From: Pseudomonas sp.
GTDB lineage: Bacteria > Pseudomonadota > Gammaproteobacteria > Pseudomonadales > Pseudomonadaceae
Direction of reading: 5' to 3'
Length of the DNA: 49,440 nt
Assembly (NCBI GenBank): GCA_029239415.1
Contig: JAQZAY010000001.1
Coordinates: 1 to 49,440 of the forward strand
Shown here: positions 1-9,331 of the stretch, one piece after another
Numbering within the stretch: position 1 is the first letter of the stretch
Layout of the letters: every line of letters starts with the position of its first letter
The notes under the pieces: generated by a model
What the model saw: only the letters and a program-made list of their open reading frames with translations
The model's database searches: none
What the model was told of the DNA's origin: nothing
Translations under genes and position numbers: made by a program

Positions 1-1
1 G

Positions 2-1108
2 TACAGCCAGATCAAGGACCCGCAACACCATGGTCGCAAGGTGCTGCACGAGTTCGTCAAGGCCGGCGCGCCCGAAGAGATCCTCTACGTCAACAAGCCG
101 CATATCGGTACCTTCCGCCTTACGGGGATGGTCGAGAACATGCGCGCCGAGATCATTGCCCTGGGCGGCGAAGTGCGCTTCGAGCAGAAAGTCACCGACC
201 TGCTGATGGACGACGGCCAACTGCACGGCGTCGTGCTGGAAAACGGCGAGCAGCTGCACTCTCGCCACGTGGTCATGGCGCTGGGCCACAGCGCCCGCGA
301 TACCTTCCGCATGCTGCACGCCAAGGGCGTATACATGGAAGCCAAGCCGTTCTCGATTGGCTTTCGCATCGAGCATCCGCAGACGCTCATCGACCAGGCG
401 CGCCTGGGCAAGTACGCCGGCCACCCGAAGCTCGGGGCTGCCGACTACAAGCTGGTGCACCACGCCAAGAACGGTCGCTCGGTCTACAGCTTCTGCATGT
501 GCCCGGGCGGTACAGTGGTAGCGGCCACCAGCGAGCCGGGCCGCGTGGTCACCAACGGCATGAGCCAGTATTCGCGCAACGAGCGCAACGCCAACTCGGG
601 CATTGTCGTCGGCATCCACCCGGAACAGGACTACCCGGGCGGCCCGCTGGCCGGCATCGAGTTGCAGGAGCAGCTGGAAGCCAAGGCCTACCTGCTCGGT
701 GGCAGCAACTACCAGGCACCGGCGCAGCTGGTGGGCGATTTTGTCGCCGGACGGCCATCGACCGAGCTGGGCAGTGTCGAGCCGTCCTACAAACCAGGCG
801 TCAGCCTGGGCGACCTGGCCCTGAGCCTGCCGGACTTCGCCATCGAAGCGATCCGCGAGGCGCTGCCAGCGTTCGACCGCCAGATCAAGGGCTATAACCT
901 GCCGGACGCCGTGCTCACCGGTATCGAGACGCGAACCTCTTCGCCATTGCGCATGACGCGTGGCGAGGATTACCAGAGCCTGAACCTGCGTGGTCTGTTC
1001 CCGGCCGGCGAAGGCGCAGGCTATGCCGGCGGGATCCTCTCGGCGGGTGTCGACGGTATTCGCATCGCCGAGGCCGTTGCGCGCGACATGCTCGGCCTGA
1101 ACAGCTGA
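2..1108 (+). CDS. FAD-dependent dehydrogenase (HI0933-like/COG2509), 5' truncated
   Basis: The frame is open from base 2, so the start lies outside the window; 368 C-terminal residues are visible. The segment VVMALGHSARDTF and the C-terminal GEGAGYAGGILSAG with DGIRIAEA look like the FAD-closing region of HI0933-like and COG2509 NAD(FAD)-utilising dehydrogenases. The N-terminal dinucleotide-binding GxGxxG should lie in the missing part. The substrate is not known for this family. A strong bidirectional terminator follows 22 bp after the stop, so the gene ends its transcription unit here. The family call is good; the specific function is unknown. Confidence 0.8.
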   Translation, partial: YSQIKDPQHHGRKVLHEFVKAGAPEEILYVNKPHIGTFRLTGMVENMRAEIIALGGEVRFEQKVTDLLMDDGQLHGVVLENGEQLHSRHVVMALGHSARDTFRMLHAKGVYMEAKPFSIGFRIEHPQTLIDQARLGKYAGHPKLGAADYKLVHHAKNGRSVYSFCMCPGGTVVAATSEPGRVVTNGMSQYSRNERNANSGIVVGIHPEQDYPGGPLAGIELQEQLEAKAYLLGGSNYQAPAQLVGDFVAGRPSTELGSVEPSYKPGVSLGDLALSLPDFAIEAIREALPAFDRQIKGYNLPDAVLTGIETRTSSPLRMTRGEDYQSLNLRGLFPAGEGAGYAGGILSAGVDGIRIAEAVARDMLGLNS

Positions 1109-1130
1109 ACCGGGCCTGCGTGAGGCCATG

Positions 1131-1167
1131 AAAAACCCCGACCGGCAATGCCGAGTCGGGGTTTTTC
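1131..1167. terminator. bidirectional rho-independent terminator
   Basis: AAAAACCCCGAC (1131-1142) pairs perfectly with GTCGGGGTTTTT (1155-1166) around a 12-base loop. A/T tracts on both sides let it stop the flavoprotein gene on the plus strand and the SlyB-like gene on the minus strand. Confidence 0.9.
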
Positions 1168-1179
1168 ATGGAGGATCGA

Positions 1180-1644
1180 TCAATGCGTGACGCGGCTGGT
1201 GCCATCCACGGTCATGATGCGCACGCGCTCACCCACGCGGAAGATCTCGTTGTCCTGCACTTGCTGCACATAGGCACGGGTACTGCCATCGTCCTCACGC
1301 ACGGTGATCTCGACGCCCTGGGTACGGGTGATGCCTTCTTCGGCGGCCGAACCTGCCAGGCCACCCGCCACGGCACCGATCACCGCCGCCACGATGCTGC
1401 CCCGGCCCCCGCCGATGGCACTCCCTGCAACACCACCGACAACTGCGCCGGCGCCGCCGCCGATCGGCGTCTTGGTGCCTTCGATCTTGACCGGACGCAA
1501 GGCCTCGATGGTGCCCATGCGCACGGTTTGCACGCGTCGAGCTTCATCGCGGGAATAGGAATCGCCGGTCAGGTTCGAGGCACAGCCGCCGAGCAGCAAC
1601 GACAGGGTGGTAAAGCTGGCCGCCAGCAGTACGGATTTACGCAT
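1180..1644 (-). CDS. SlyB-like glycine-zipper outer membrane lipoprotein
   Basis: 154 aa. The N-terminus MRKSVLLAASFTTLSLLLGGC carries a lipobox with the lipidated Cys at 21. Two glycine-zipper stretches follow (GGGAGAVVGGVAGSAIGGG and AVIGAVAGGLAGSAAEEG), the pattern of the Rick_17kDa_Anti/SlyB family of small outer membrane lipoproteins. The last ~50 residues form a conserved beta-rich end (VREDDGSTRAYVQQ). I chose the ATG at 1644 because GGAG lies just upstream; an in-frame ATG at 1659 has no Shine-Dalgarno. It probably has an envelope-integrity role, by homology only. It is separated from pdxH by 141 bp and is likely transcribed alone. Confidence 0.85.
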   Translation of the reverse strand: MRKSVLLAASFTTLSLLLGGCASNLTGDSYSRDEARRVQTVRMGTIEALRPVKIEGTKTPIGGGAGAVVGGVAGSAIGGGRGSIVAAVIGAVAGGLAGSAAEEGITRTQGVEITVREDDGSTRAYVQQVQDNEIFRVGERVRIMTVDGTSRVTH

Positions 1645-1785
1645 GGGAAGAGTCTCCATAAGTCAGGTAACCATTAGACCCTGCGCAAACCCGACTGTCA
1701 CGATAGTCGCCGGATAAATTGTTTTCATTCAGTGAACAGACAGCAGAGGTTGACCGCGCCGCGCCGCGCCGACGGTGCGGTGAGG

Positions 1786-2433
1786 TCACGGTGCCAGGCG
1801 CTCGCGTACCCACTGGCCATCGACGCTGCGGTAGTTCAGACGGTCATGCAGCCTGCTGGAGCGCCCCTGCCAGAACTCGATGCGATCGGGTAGCAGGCGA
1901 TAGCCACCCCAGTGTTCCGGGCAGTGTGGGTCACTGTCGCTGAAGCGCGCCTCGGTAGCCTTGACCAGGCCCTCGAGCGCTTCGCGACCGGCAATCACCT
2001 GGCTCTGCGGCGATGCCCAGGCGCCCAGCCGACTGCCCAGGGGGCGTACCTGGTAGTAGTCGTCCGACTCCTTGGCACTGACCTTCACGACCCGCCCCTC
2101 GATGCGTACCTGTCGCTCCAGCGCGGGCCAGAAGAAGGTCATGGCGGCAAACGGACAGTCCCTGAGCTGTTGGCCCTTGGCGCTGTCGTAGTTGGTGAAA
2201 AAGGTGAAACCCTGGGTATCGAGCCCCTTGAGCAACAATACCCGGCAGTGCGGGCGCCCTTGTCCGTCGACCGTAGCCAAGGTCATGGCATTGGCTTCCA
2301 CCGGGGCCTGTTCGGTCTTCACCGCATCGCCGAACCATTGATGGAACAGGGCAAACGGCTCATCCGGGGCCTGGGCTTCGGCCAGGCCGTCGCGGGTATA
2401 GTCGCGGCGCATGTCGGCCAGGGTCTGGGTCAT
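1786..2433 (-). CDS. pdxH: pyridoxine/pyridoxamine 5'-phosphate oxidase
   Basis: 215 aa, normal length for PdxH. This FMN enzyme oxidises pyridoxine or pyridoxamine 5'-phosphate to pyridoxal 5'-phosphate, the last step of vitamin B6 synthesis and salvage. Recognisable segments are RRDYTRDGL near the start, [22 protein letters not shown], the [10 protein letters not shown] strand, [14 protein letters not shown] and the C-terminal [12 protein letters not shown] with RLAP. The frame stays open upstream, but the ATG at 2433 has AAGGAA about 8 bases before it and matches the family N-terminus ([12 protein letters not shown]). The upstream OmpA-type gene on the same strand ends 19 bp before this start, so the two are probably co-transcribed. 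Confidence 0.96.
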   Translation of the reverse strand: MTQTLADMRRDYTRDGLAEAQAPDEPFALFHQWFGDAVKTEQAPVEANAMTLATVDGQGRPHCRVLLLKGLDTQGFTFFTNYDSAKGQQLRDCPFAAMTFFWPALERQVRIEGRVVKVSAKESDDYYQVRPLGSRLGAWASPQSQVIAGREALEGLVKATEARFSDSDPHCPEHWGGYRLLPDRIEFWQGRSSRLHDRLNYRSVDGQWVRERLAP

Positions 2434-2452
2434 TTGCTGCATTCCTTGTCGA

Positions 2453-3421
2453 TCAATTGGCCTTGGCAGTGGTCTTGGCAGCGACTTTCTTGTCAGCCGC
2501 CGCAACCTTCTTGGCAGCTGGCTTGGCCGGCGCGGCTTTCTTCTTGGCCACGGGCTTGGCAGGCGCCTTGGCCTTGGCCGCAGCCTTTTTCGCAGCGGGC
2601 TTGGCTGCAGGCTTGGCATCGGCCTTGACGGCGGAAGCCTTGGTATCCTGGACTGCGACCATCTCGGCGGCGCTCAAGGTCGGCTGCTTGTACTTGGCCA
2701 GCAGTGCCAGCATGGTGTCCTGCGGGGTCACCAGCATTTCGACACGACGATTCAGCGCGCGGCCTTCGACACTGTCATTGGCTGCACGCGGCATCACCGA
2801 GCCCATGCCACGCAGGGTCAGGCGATCGCGTTGCAGGCCGCTGAGACGGAAGATCGCCGACACGGAAGCGGCGCGTTCCTGGCTGAGCTTCTGGTTGATC
2901 GCGGCGGCGCCGCTGGTGTCGGCATGGCCAAGCACGAGCACGGCGGTCTTGGGATCGGCCTCAAGCACCTTGGCCACGCGGGTGATCGGGCCCAGGGTGA
3001 CCGGCAGCAGCATGGAAGGACGGTCAGGGTTGTAGGCACCTTCGACCGGGATGGTCACTACCAGGAGGTCTTCGCGGCGTTCAAGCTCGAACTGGCTGTC
3101 CTTGATCGCTTCGCGCAGCTTGGGCTCGTAGCTGTCCAGCCAGGCCTGGGTGGCCTTGTGGTCGATCTGCGGCACCGCTGCCTTGGCTGACGCCTTGTTC
3201 TCGCCACCGAACGGCCACCACCAGCGGCTGTTGCTCTCGGACTTGGCATCGGCCTGGGCGACCTTCTCGGCCACCACTGCCTTCACCTCCTTGTCGGCCA
3301 CCTTGTCCGAGCCAAAAGGCCACCAGCCGTGACCACCCTCGGTGGAGGCGTTCTGCGGGTGCTGGGCACAGCCAGTCACTGCAAGGCAAAGGGCGAGAGC
3401 TAAGGTTTTATGTGAAGACAT
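2453..3421 (-). CDS. OmpA-family lipoprotein with Lys/Ala/Pro-rich histone-H1-like tail
   Basis: 322 aa. The N-terminus [18 protein letters not shown] is a lipoprotein signal with Cys at 18. A linker follows with two copies of a WWPFG motif ([11 protein letters not shown] and [12 protein letters not shown]). An OmpA C-terminal peptidoglycan-binding domain spans about residues 150-240 ([30 protein letters not shown]). The last ~70 residues are almost only K, A, P and V in [14 protein letters not shown] repeats, like AlgP and bacterial histone-H1-like proteins. The ATG at 3421 is chosen because it directly precedes the lipoprotein signal, although the Shine-Dalgarno is weak. It should anchor the outer membrane to peptidoglycan; what the basic tail binds is unknown. 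Confidence 0.85.
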   Translation of the reverse strand: MSSHKTLALALCLAVTGCAQHPQNASTEGGHGWWPFGSDKVADKEVKAVVAEKVAQADAKSESNSRWWWPFGGENKASAKAAVPQIDHKATQAWLDSYEPKLREAIKDSQFELERREDLLVVTIPVEGAYNPDRPSMLLPVTLGPITRVAKVLEADPKTAVLVLGHADTSGAAAINQKLSQERAASVSAIFRLSGLQRDRLTLRGMGSVMPRAANDSVEGRALNRRVEMLVTPQDTMLALLAKYKQPTLSAAEMVAVQDTKASAVKADAKPAAKPAAKKAAAKAKAPAKPVAKKKAAPAKPAAKKVAAADKKVAAKTTAKAN

Positions 3422-3518
3422 CAGCGAGACACCATGAAAATGAAAGATTTTTGCCCTGACAGACCGGGCGTTGAATTGAGAATAGTCAAAGGGTCCTGGC
3501 AATACCCGTGTTACCCGA

Positions 3519-4664
3519 TCAAAGGCAATGTGCCAACACCCGTACCAGCTTCTGCGCGCGAGGGTCCATCAGCACATAAGGCCCGAGGGTATTGGTGACA
3601 AAGCCGAAGGCTACATCGTACTCGGGATCGGCGAACCCTACCGAGCCGCCTGCCCCAGGATGGCCGAAGGCCCTGGCACCGAGGCCGAAGGTCGCATTGG
3701 CAACCCCGGGCTGGTCCAGCATGCAGCCCAGGCCAAAGCGGGTCTGGGTCAGCAAGGTCCGGTCCTGGCCGACGCTGTGCTCGCGCGTCAGCTCGTCGAG
3801 CAGTTCGGACTCGAGCAGGCTGCCGTCGAGCACGCCGGCATAGAACCCGGCAAGGCTGCGGGCGTTGCCATGGCCATTGGCCGCAGGCTGATGCATGCGT
3901 CGCCACTCGGGCTTGTTGGTACTGGTCAGAACCGCCGGTGGGTTGGTGAAGGCGCGCGTCGACAACGCCTCTGCATCGCGCAAGGTCACCTGCAGCAGGC
4001 GCTGCGCCGCTTCGTCACCGGTGTTGCCCTTGCCACGGGCGATGTGCGCCACGCGCGGGAATTCTTCATCGGCCAGGCCGACATGAAAGTCCAGGCCCAG
4101 GGGCCTGGCGGTACGAGCGACGATGGAGTCGCCCGGCGCGCGGCCATCGGCCCGGCGGATCAGCTCACCGACCAGCCAGCCGTAGGTGATGGCGGCGTAG
4201 CCATGGGCGGTGCCAGGGGTCCACCAGGGCGTCTCGGCGGCCAGGACTTCGGTCATGAGCGACCAGTCATAGAGCGCCTCGGCGGGTAGCAACTCGCGAA
4301 TCGCCGGCAGGCCGGCACGGTGGCTGAGCAACTGGCGCAGGGTCACGTCCTGCTTGCCGGCCTGGGCGAACTCGGGCCAGTAGCGGGCGACCGGAGCATC
4401 CAGGGAGAGCTTGCCCTCGCCCACCAACTGCAGGGCAGTGACGGCGGTGAAGGTCTTGGTGCAGGAAAACAGGTTGGCAATGGTATCGCTGTGCCAGGCC
4501 TGCTGGCCGTCCTTGTCGGCGCTGCCGGCCCACAGGTCGACCACGGTTTCCCCGCCGACCTGGATGCACAGCGCTGCACCGCGCTCCTGGGAATCGTCGA
4601 ACAACGCGGCGAACGCCTCGCGTACCGCCTCGAACTTCAGCTCATAGTGACCCTGGATCTGCAC
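3519..4664 (-). CDS. serine hydrolase, beta-lactamase/EstB-type esterase family
   Basis: 381 aa, no signal peptide. The family (class C beta-lactamase-like, Pfam Beta-lactamase) uses a Ser/Lys/Tyr triad to hydrolyse esters or amides. The SxxK motif is SCTK (S67, K70). The likely tyrosine motif is HGYAAITYGW (Y156), in the EstB-like position, and a C-terminal HPGAGGSVGF stands in for the third motif. I chose GTG at 4664 because GGGAG lies about 9 bases upstream and the protein then begins MQIQGHYELKFEAV, as I recall for relatives; an in-frame ATG at 4694 has no good ribosome site. The natural substrate is unknown. It lies on the same strand as its neighbours but ~70-100 bp from each. Confidence 0.85.
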   Translation of the reverse strand: MQIQGHYELKFEAVREAFAALFDDSQERGAALCIQVGGETVVDLWAGSADKDGQQAWHSDTIANLFSCTKTFTAVTALQLVGEGKLSLDAPVARYWPEFAQAGKQDVTLRQLLSHRAGLPAIRELLPAEALYDWSLMTEVLAAETPWWTPGTAHGYAAITYGWLVGELIRRADGRAPGDSIVARTARPLGLDFHVGLADEEFPRVAHIARGKGNTGDEAAQRLLQVTLRDAEALSTRAFTNPPAVLTSTNKPEWRRMHQPAANGHGNARSLAGFYAGVLDGSLLESELLDELTREHSVGQDRTLLTQTRFGLGCMLDQPGVANATFGLGARAFGHPGAGGSVGFADPEYDVAFGFVTNTLGPYVLMDPRAQKLVRVLAHCL

Positions 4665-4736
4665 CCGCCAACTCTCCCGACCGACCGTGTTCAAATGGCG
4701 TGCATTGTTTCAGCACCGGACGCTTTTGCATACAGG

Positions 4737-7010
4737 TCATCGCCGGGTGGTCATCGCCGTGGCTTCTGGCTGCGCGGGTGCAAGCGGCTGCAGGTCCTTG
4801 CGCAACTGCTCCAGCGCCTGCTGGTTGACCTTGCGCACGGTGTCGACGAAACCGGCGTAGGGCACATCGGTTATGGCCACTAGTCCCAGGTGCCCGTTCT
4901 CGCCATCGAGCAACCGCCCGCTGGCGGGCTGGTCAAGGTACTGGAACCAGTGCACGCCGACGATCGACCGCTGGGCCAGGGCCGCCTTGACGAAATTGCC
5001 ATAGGCCGGCCCGCGGTCTTCCTCGCGCGGCACTTCCAGCGGGCCTGGCCAGAACGGGCCGCGATCACGCGAGCCGAACTGGAATTCGGACACCAGCACC
5101 GGCTTGTCCAGCGCCTCGAGCTGGGCGAAGTCATAGCCGTCCTCGGGCTTGAGCGTATAGAAGTTGAAGCTCAGCACGTCACAGTAGCGCGCACAGGCCT
5201 TGACCGCTTCGGGCGTGCTCACGGCAAAACGGCCGCCGAGCAGCAGGTGGTTGGGGGCATGCCACTTCAAGGAATCGGAGAGGGTCTTGAAATAGGTTTC
5301 GGCGAACACCTGCTGGAAATACTGGAGGTCGCGCTCGATCTCCGGATGCTCCGGGCTTGGCAGCGGAGCTTGGAATCCAGGATCTTCCATCAGCTCCCAG
5401 GCCTTGAGGTCGATGCCCCAGGCCCGGGACAGGCCATCCTGGTTGCGGTACTTGTCGCGCAGTTGCTTGAGGAAGGCGCGCTTGGCCGGCACGTCGGTAG
5501 TCAGGCGCAAGGTACCGTATGCCAATGCATAGCGGGCCTTGGGATCACTACCCGGCGCGGCCCAGGCCAGCTCGTTGTCGGCAAAGTAGCCGACCAGCCA
5601 CGGATCGTCGCGGTGGTCACGGGTAGCGATGGCCACCGCTCGCTCGGTGGCCATGGCGAATCGCGGGTCGAACGGATCGGGCATGCCGCCCCACCAGTCC
5701 TGGCCCGTGCTGATGCTGGCGTAGTCGCCACCGATCGACAGCGGCAAGGTGTAGGGCACGCGCTTGGCCGGGGCCAGCGCCGGGTCGCTCCAGTTGCCCA
5801 GGGTGTTGAAGCCCCAGGCCTGCATGCGGTCAAGGCTTTGCGCCTGCCAGCGCTGGGTATCGAACACCGCGGCAGGGCATGGGCTGTCGGCCTGCGGCTG
5901 GGCGGCGGGCAGGCAAGGCGTGCCATGCGCCCGCTCGAGGTTGGCGGCATAGAAGTCGAACCAGCGCCCCTGGTTGAAGTTGCGCCCACGCGAGGCGCCG
6001 GTGCCATCGTCGTTGTTGCCCTTGCCATAGAACGACGCCAGCGGCTCCCCGTCGGCAGGCAAGACGGTAAACATGTCCTCGCGCCCCGTGACGTAGGTGC
6101 GGCCGGCATCGGCGGCCACCGCGTTGACACCCAGCGAATAGAACGGATTGCCCTCAGGCGTCACCAGGTACCAGCGGCCGTCACGCTTTTCGGTGCGAAA
6201 GAACCCCTTCGCTTCGAAACTGGCAGCGCCCTGCAGGCCGCCATAGCTGTCGAGCTGCTGCTTGCCGCGCTCGGCGAGCCAGCCCTGCAGCTGTTGCTGC
6301 TCGCGGGTGGCGGCGGACTTGAGCTGCTCGTCGTCGAGGACCTTTTCTGGCCAGCGGCTGCGGGTCGATTGACCGTATGCGTCGATGAGACCGGTGTAGG
6401 CGGCTTTCTGCGCCTGGTCGTCATCCTGCAGGCCGACCCGTTCGATGAGCAGGCTCTGGGCGACATTGGGCTGGGGGATCGACAGGCTGATCGAAGTGAC
6501 CTGCGCCAGGTCCAGCTCGCCCACGCTGCTGGTCAGCAGCAGGCGCTGGCCCTGATAGCTCCAGGGCATCGGCGGCGCGGCGCGCATGCCATGCGCCAGT
6601 GGCGAGAAGGCTTTCAACGGTACCAGTACGGTCTGCGCGGGTCCTGCCGGCAGGTCGATACGGCTGGTCAGGGTTTTCCCATTGCTGCTCTGCACGACCA
6701 CGTCGACGCTCAGCGCCCAGTCCATGCCGCTCTGCAAGCGCAGTGTAAGCGCCTGGGCAGTGGACCAGTCCCAGACGCCCTGCTGCGGGCTCAAGTGCAG
6801 TGTCGGGCGCGGTGCGGGATTGAACACCACGCGGCGCAGCACCTCGCCCTGGGCGGTCTGCTCGGCATTGTATTGCGGCAGGCTGGCATCCTCGGTCGCC
6901 ACGTTGACCACCGAGGCCGGGCGCACGAAGCTGAACAGCGTCTGCTGGCCGGCGAGCAGCGGCGTGCTGAACAACAGGGTTAGAACGGCGGGCAAGGTAC
7001 GGCGGATCAT
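4737..7010 (-). CDS. secreted clan GH-A glycoside hydrolase, beta-agarase-like (GH50-like)
   Basis: 757 aa. MIRRTLPAVLTLLFSTPLLAG is a signal peptide. An N-terminal beta-sandwich-like region (about 25-200) precedes a TIM-barrel domain that opens with GFFRTEKRDGRWYLVTPEGNPFYSLGVN (269-296), typical of beta-agarase/GH50-like proteins. The probable acid/base is E480 in YFADNELAW and the probable nucleophile E642 in LVSEFQFGSRDR. The ATG at 7010 is preceded by GGAGAG; a TTG seven codons upstream overlaps that ribosome site and is less likely. Family annotations say agarase, but a soil pseudomonad is unlikely to feed on agar, so a galactan or the cell's own exopolysaccharide is an alternative substrate (inference). 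Confidence 0.8.
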   Translation of the reverse strand: MIRRTLPAVLTLLFSTPLLAGQQTLFSFVRPASVVNVATEDASLPQYNAEQTAQGEVLRRVVFNPAPRPTLHLSPQQGVWDWSTAQALTLRLQSGMDWALSVDVVVQSSNGKTLTSRIDLPAGPAQTVLVPLKAFSPLAHGMRAAPPMPWSYQGQRLLLTSSVGELDLAQVTSISLSIPQPNVAQSLLIERVGLQDDDQAQKAAYTGLIDAYGQSTRSRWPEKVLDDEQLKSAATREQQQLQGWLAERGKQQLDSYGGLQGAASFEAKGFFRTEKRDGRWYLVTPEGNPFYSLGVNAVAADAGRTYVTGREDMFTVLPADGEPLASFYGKGNNDDGTGASRGRNFNQGRWFDFYAANLERAHGTPCLPAAQPQADSPCPAAVFDTQRWQAQSLDRMQAWGFNTLGNWSDPALAPAKRVPYTLPLSIGGDYASISTGQDWWGGMPDPFDPRFAMATERAVAIATRDHRDDPWLVGYFADNELAWAAPGSDPKARYALAYGTLRLTTDVPAKRAFLKQLRDKYRNQDGLSRAWGIDLKAWELMEDPGFQAPLPSPEHPEIERDLQYFQQVFAETYFKTLSDSLKWHAPNHLLLGGRFAVSTPEAVKACARYCDVLSFNFYTLKPEDGYDFAQLEALDKPVLVSEFQFGSRDRGPFWPGPLEVPREEDRGPAYGNFVKAALAQRSIVGVHWFQYLDQPASGRLLDGENGHLGLVAITDVPYAGFVDTVRKVNQQALEQLRKDLQPLAPAQPEATAMTTRR

Positions 7011-7090
7011 GAGGCTGGTACTCTCCTGCAAGGCCCGTCCCGGGCCAGGTCTGAGTGATAGACAACAGGCCGCGGCCTAGCGCTGCGGGC

Positions 7091-9235
7091 TCAGGCGATT
7101 TCCCGGCGAAACGGCGGCAGCGCATTGAGGATAGCCTTGCCATAGCGCTGGGTCACAACGCGCCGGTCCAGCAAGGTGATGGTGCCGCGGTCCTGCTCGG
7201 TGCGCAGCAAGCGCCCGCAGGCCTGGATCAGGCGCAGCGAAGCGTCGGGCACGGCGATTTCCATGAACGGGTTGCCGCCACGGGCCTCGATCCATTCGGC
7301 CAGGGCCGCTTCCACGGGATCGTCCGGCACGGCGAAGGGAATCTTGGCGATGACCACGTGCTCGCAATAGGCTCCGGGCAGGTCGACGCCCTCGGCGAAG
7401 CTGGCAAGGCCGAACAGCACGCTGGACTTGCCGTCGTCGACCCGCGCCTTGTGCTTGTTGAGGGTCTCCTGCTTCGACAGGTTGCCCTGGATGAACACCT
7501 GCTTGCGCCAGTCGCGGTCGAGGCCGTCGAACACCTCTTGCATCTGCTTGCGCGAAGAGAACAGGACCAGCGAGCCACGCGAGCCCTGCACCAGGTCGGG
7601 CAGGTCGCGAATGATCGCCGCCGTGTGCGCCGCGGCATCGCGCGGATCGGCGCGCAGGTCGGGCACCCGCAGCACACCGGCGTCGGTGTGATGGAAGGGG
7701 CTGGGCACCACGGCGGTGACGGCATCGCGCGGCAGGCCGGCACGCATGCGAAACCGGTCGAACTTGCCGAGCGCGGTCAGGGTGGCCGAAGTGACCAGGG
7801 CCCCGTGAGCCACGTTCCAGAGGCTGCGGCGCAGCATCTCGGCCGCCAGGATGGGGCTGGCGTTGACCTCGATGTCGAACAGCGCCCCGCTCTCGGCCAG
7901 GGTCAGCCAGCGCGCCATGGGCGGGCTGTCTTCTGGGTCTTCGGCGGTGAAGGCGGTCCACAGCTCCCAGTTGCCCTGGGCGCGGGTCAGCAAGGTGCCG
8001 AATAGCGGGTACCACTCCTCGGCCTGGTGGCTGGCGATGCCGATATTGACCTCGCCATCCATGCCTTCCTTGAGCAGGTCGGCCAAGCGGGAGAACAGGT
8101 CATTGAGGCGAGAAAAGCCTTTTTTCAGCTCGATGCCGACCTCGCGGATCTGCTCGGGCACCACGCCGCCCTCGAAGCGGTAGCGCGGACGATCGCGGCC
8201 TTCCATATCCTCGCCCGGGCGGAAGTCGGCCACCTGCTCGCAGAGGGTGAACATGAACTGCTGCTGGGTGCGGATTTCGCGCGCCAGCTCCGGCACCTGC
8301 TCGATCAGCTTGCCCAGGTCGCCCGGCAGCGGGTGCTGGGCCAGCAGCTTGGTGAGGTTCTTGGCGGTCTGCTCCAGCCACTCGGATGTCGAGCGCAGGC
8401 GCGAATAATGGGCGAAGTGGCCGATGGCCTTGTCTGGCAGGTGGTGGCCTTCGTCGAACACGTAGATCGTGTCGCGCGGGTCGGGTAGCACGGCGCCGCC
8501 GCCCAGGGCCAGGTCGGCCAGGACCATGTCGTGGTTGGTGACGATCACGTCGACCTTGCCCATGCCCTCGCGCGCCTTGTAGAAGACGCACTGCTGGAAG
8601 TTCGGGCAATGCCGGCCGGTGCACTGACTGTGGTCGGTGGTAAGACGGGCCCAGTCCGGGTCCTCGAGGGCCTCGGGCCAGCTGTCGCGATCGCCGTCCC
8701 AGCGGTTGCCGGCAAGCTTCTCGATCATGCTGGTGAACAGCTTCTGGCTGCGCTCGTCGACCTCGATGCGAAAGCCTTCGTCCTCGAACAGCTGGGCAGT
8801 GGCCGTTTGCGCCTCGCCCTCCTGCAGCAGCAGGTCGAGCTTGGACAGGCACAGGTAGCGGCCACGCCCCTTGGCCAGGGCGAAGCTGAAGTTCAGCCCG
8901 CTGTTGCGCATGAGGTCGGGCAGGTCCTTGAAGACGATCTGCTCTTGCAGGGCCACGGTGGCGGTCGCCACCACGAGGCGCTTGCCGGCGGCCTTGGCGG
9001 CGGGGATGGCGGCCAGGCTATAGGCAACGGTCTTGCCGGTACCGGTACCGGCCTCGACCGCGACCACGGCCGGGTCGCCGGCGCGCCGGCCTTCGTCGTC
9101 GCAGGCGATATCGCCCAGCACCTTGGCGACTTCAGCGATCATCAGGCGCTGGCCATAGCGGGGCTTGAGGCTCTTGGCTTCGAGAAAACGCGTGTAGGCG
9201 CCCTGGATGGTGGTCTTGAGTTCGTTACTGATCAT
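7091..9235 (-). CDS. dinG: ATP-dependent 5'-3' DNA helicase DinG
   Basis: 714 aa, XPD/Rad3-like superfamily 2 helicase. The Walker A motif is EAGTGTGKT (61-69) and the DEAH-type box is DEGHH (261-265). Four cysteines, C129, C205, C210 and C216 (RYLCLSK and CTGRHCPNFQQC), fit the 4Fe-4S cluster of DinG. The C-terminal SF2 motifs are present (LVLFSSRKQM, SFAEGVDLPG, QACGRLLRTEQDRG). DinG unwinds D-loops, R-loops and forked DNA in recombination and at replication-transcription conflicts. In E. coli it is an SOS gene, but I see no LexA box in the 96 bp before this ATG. The start is shared by no other candidate. Confidence 0.96.
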   Translation of the reverse strand: MISNELKTTIQGAYTRFLEAKSLKPRYGQRLMIAEVAKVLGDIACDDEGRRAGDPAVVAVEAGTGTGKTVAYSLAAIPAAKAAGKRLVVATATVALQEQIVFKDLPDLMRNSGLNFSFALAKGRGRYLCLSKLDLLLQEGEAQTATAQLFEDEGFRIEVDERSQKLFTSMIEKLAGNRWDGDRDSWPEALEDPDWARLTTDHSQCTGRHCPNFQQCVFYKAREGMGKVDVIVTNHDMVLADLALGGGAVLPDPRDTIYVFDEGHHLPDKAIGHFAHYSRLRSTSEWLEQTAKNLTKLLAQHPLPGDLGKLIEQVPELAREIRTQQQFMFTLCEQVADFRPGEDMEGRDRPRYRFEGGVVPEQIREVGIELKKGFSRLNDLFSRLADLLKEGMDGEVNIGIASHQAEEWYPLFGTLLTRAQGNWELWTAFTAEDPEDSPPMARWLTLAESGALFDIEVNASPILAAEMLRRSLWNVAHGALVTSATLTALGKFDRFRMRAGLPRDAVTAVVPSPFHHTDAGVLRVPDLRADPRDAAAHTAAIIRDLPDLVQGSRGSLVLFSSRKQMQEVFDGLDRDWRKQVFIQGNLSKQETLNKHKARVDDGKSSVLFGLASFAEGVDLPGAYCEHVVIAKIPFAVPDDPVEAALAEWIEARGGNPFMEIAVPDASLRLIQACGRLLRTEQDRGTITLLDRRVVTQRYGKAILNALPPFRREIA

Positions 9236-9331
9236 GGTCTGGGGGCGCCCGGAGGGCTGGATGAATTTTCAGTGTTTCGCATGGGCGGCTATCATACCCC
9301 GCTATTGTCCTTTGCGCCGCATGGAGATCCG

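Noticed and set aside
1756..1775. CCGCG repeated three times between the SlyB-like gene and pdxH
   Set aside because: It is a short GC-rich repeat without spacer or conserved structure; not a CRISPR or an origin element.
4890..6983. A 697-codon plus-strand frame opposite the glycosidase gene
   Set aside because: The minus-strand gene has a signal peptide and catalytic motifs; the plus-strand frame has neither a ribosome site nor a family match.
9236..9331. Possible SOS (LexA) box for dinG
   Set aside because: No CTG-N10-CAG-like sequence with a suitable core is present before the dinG start.
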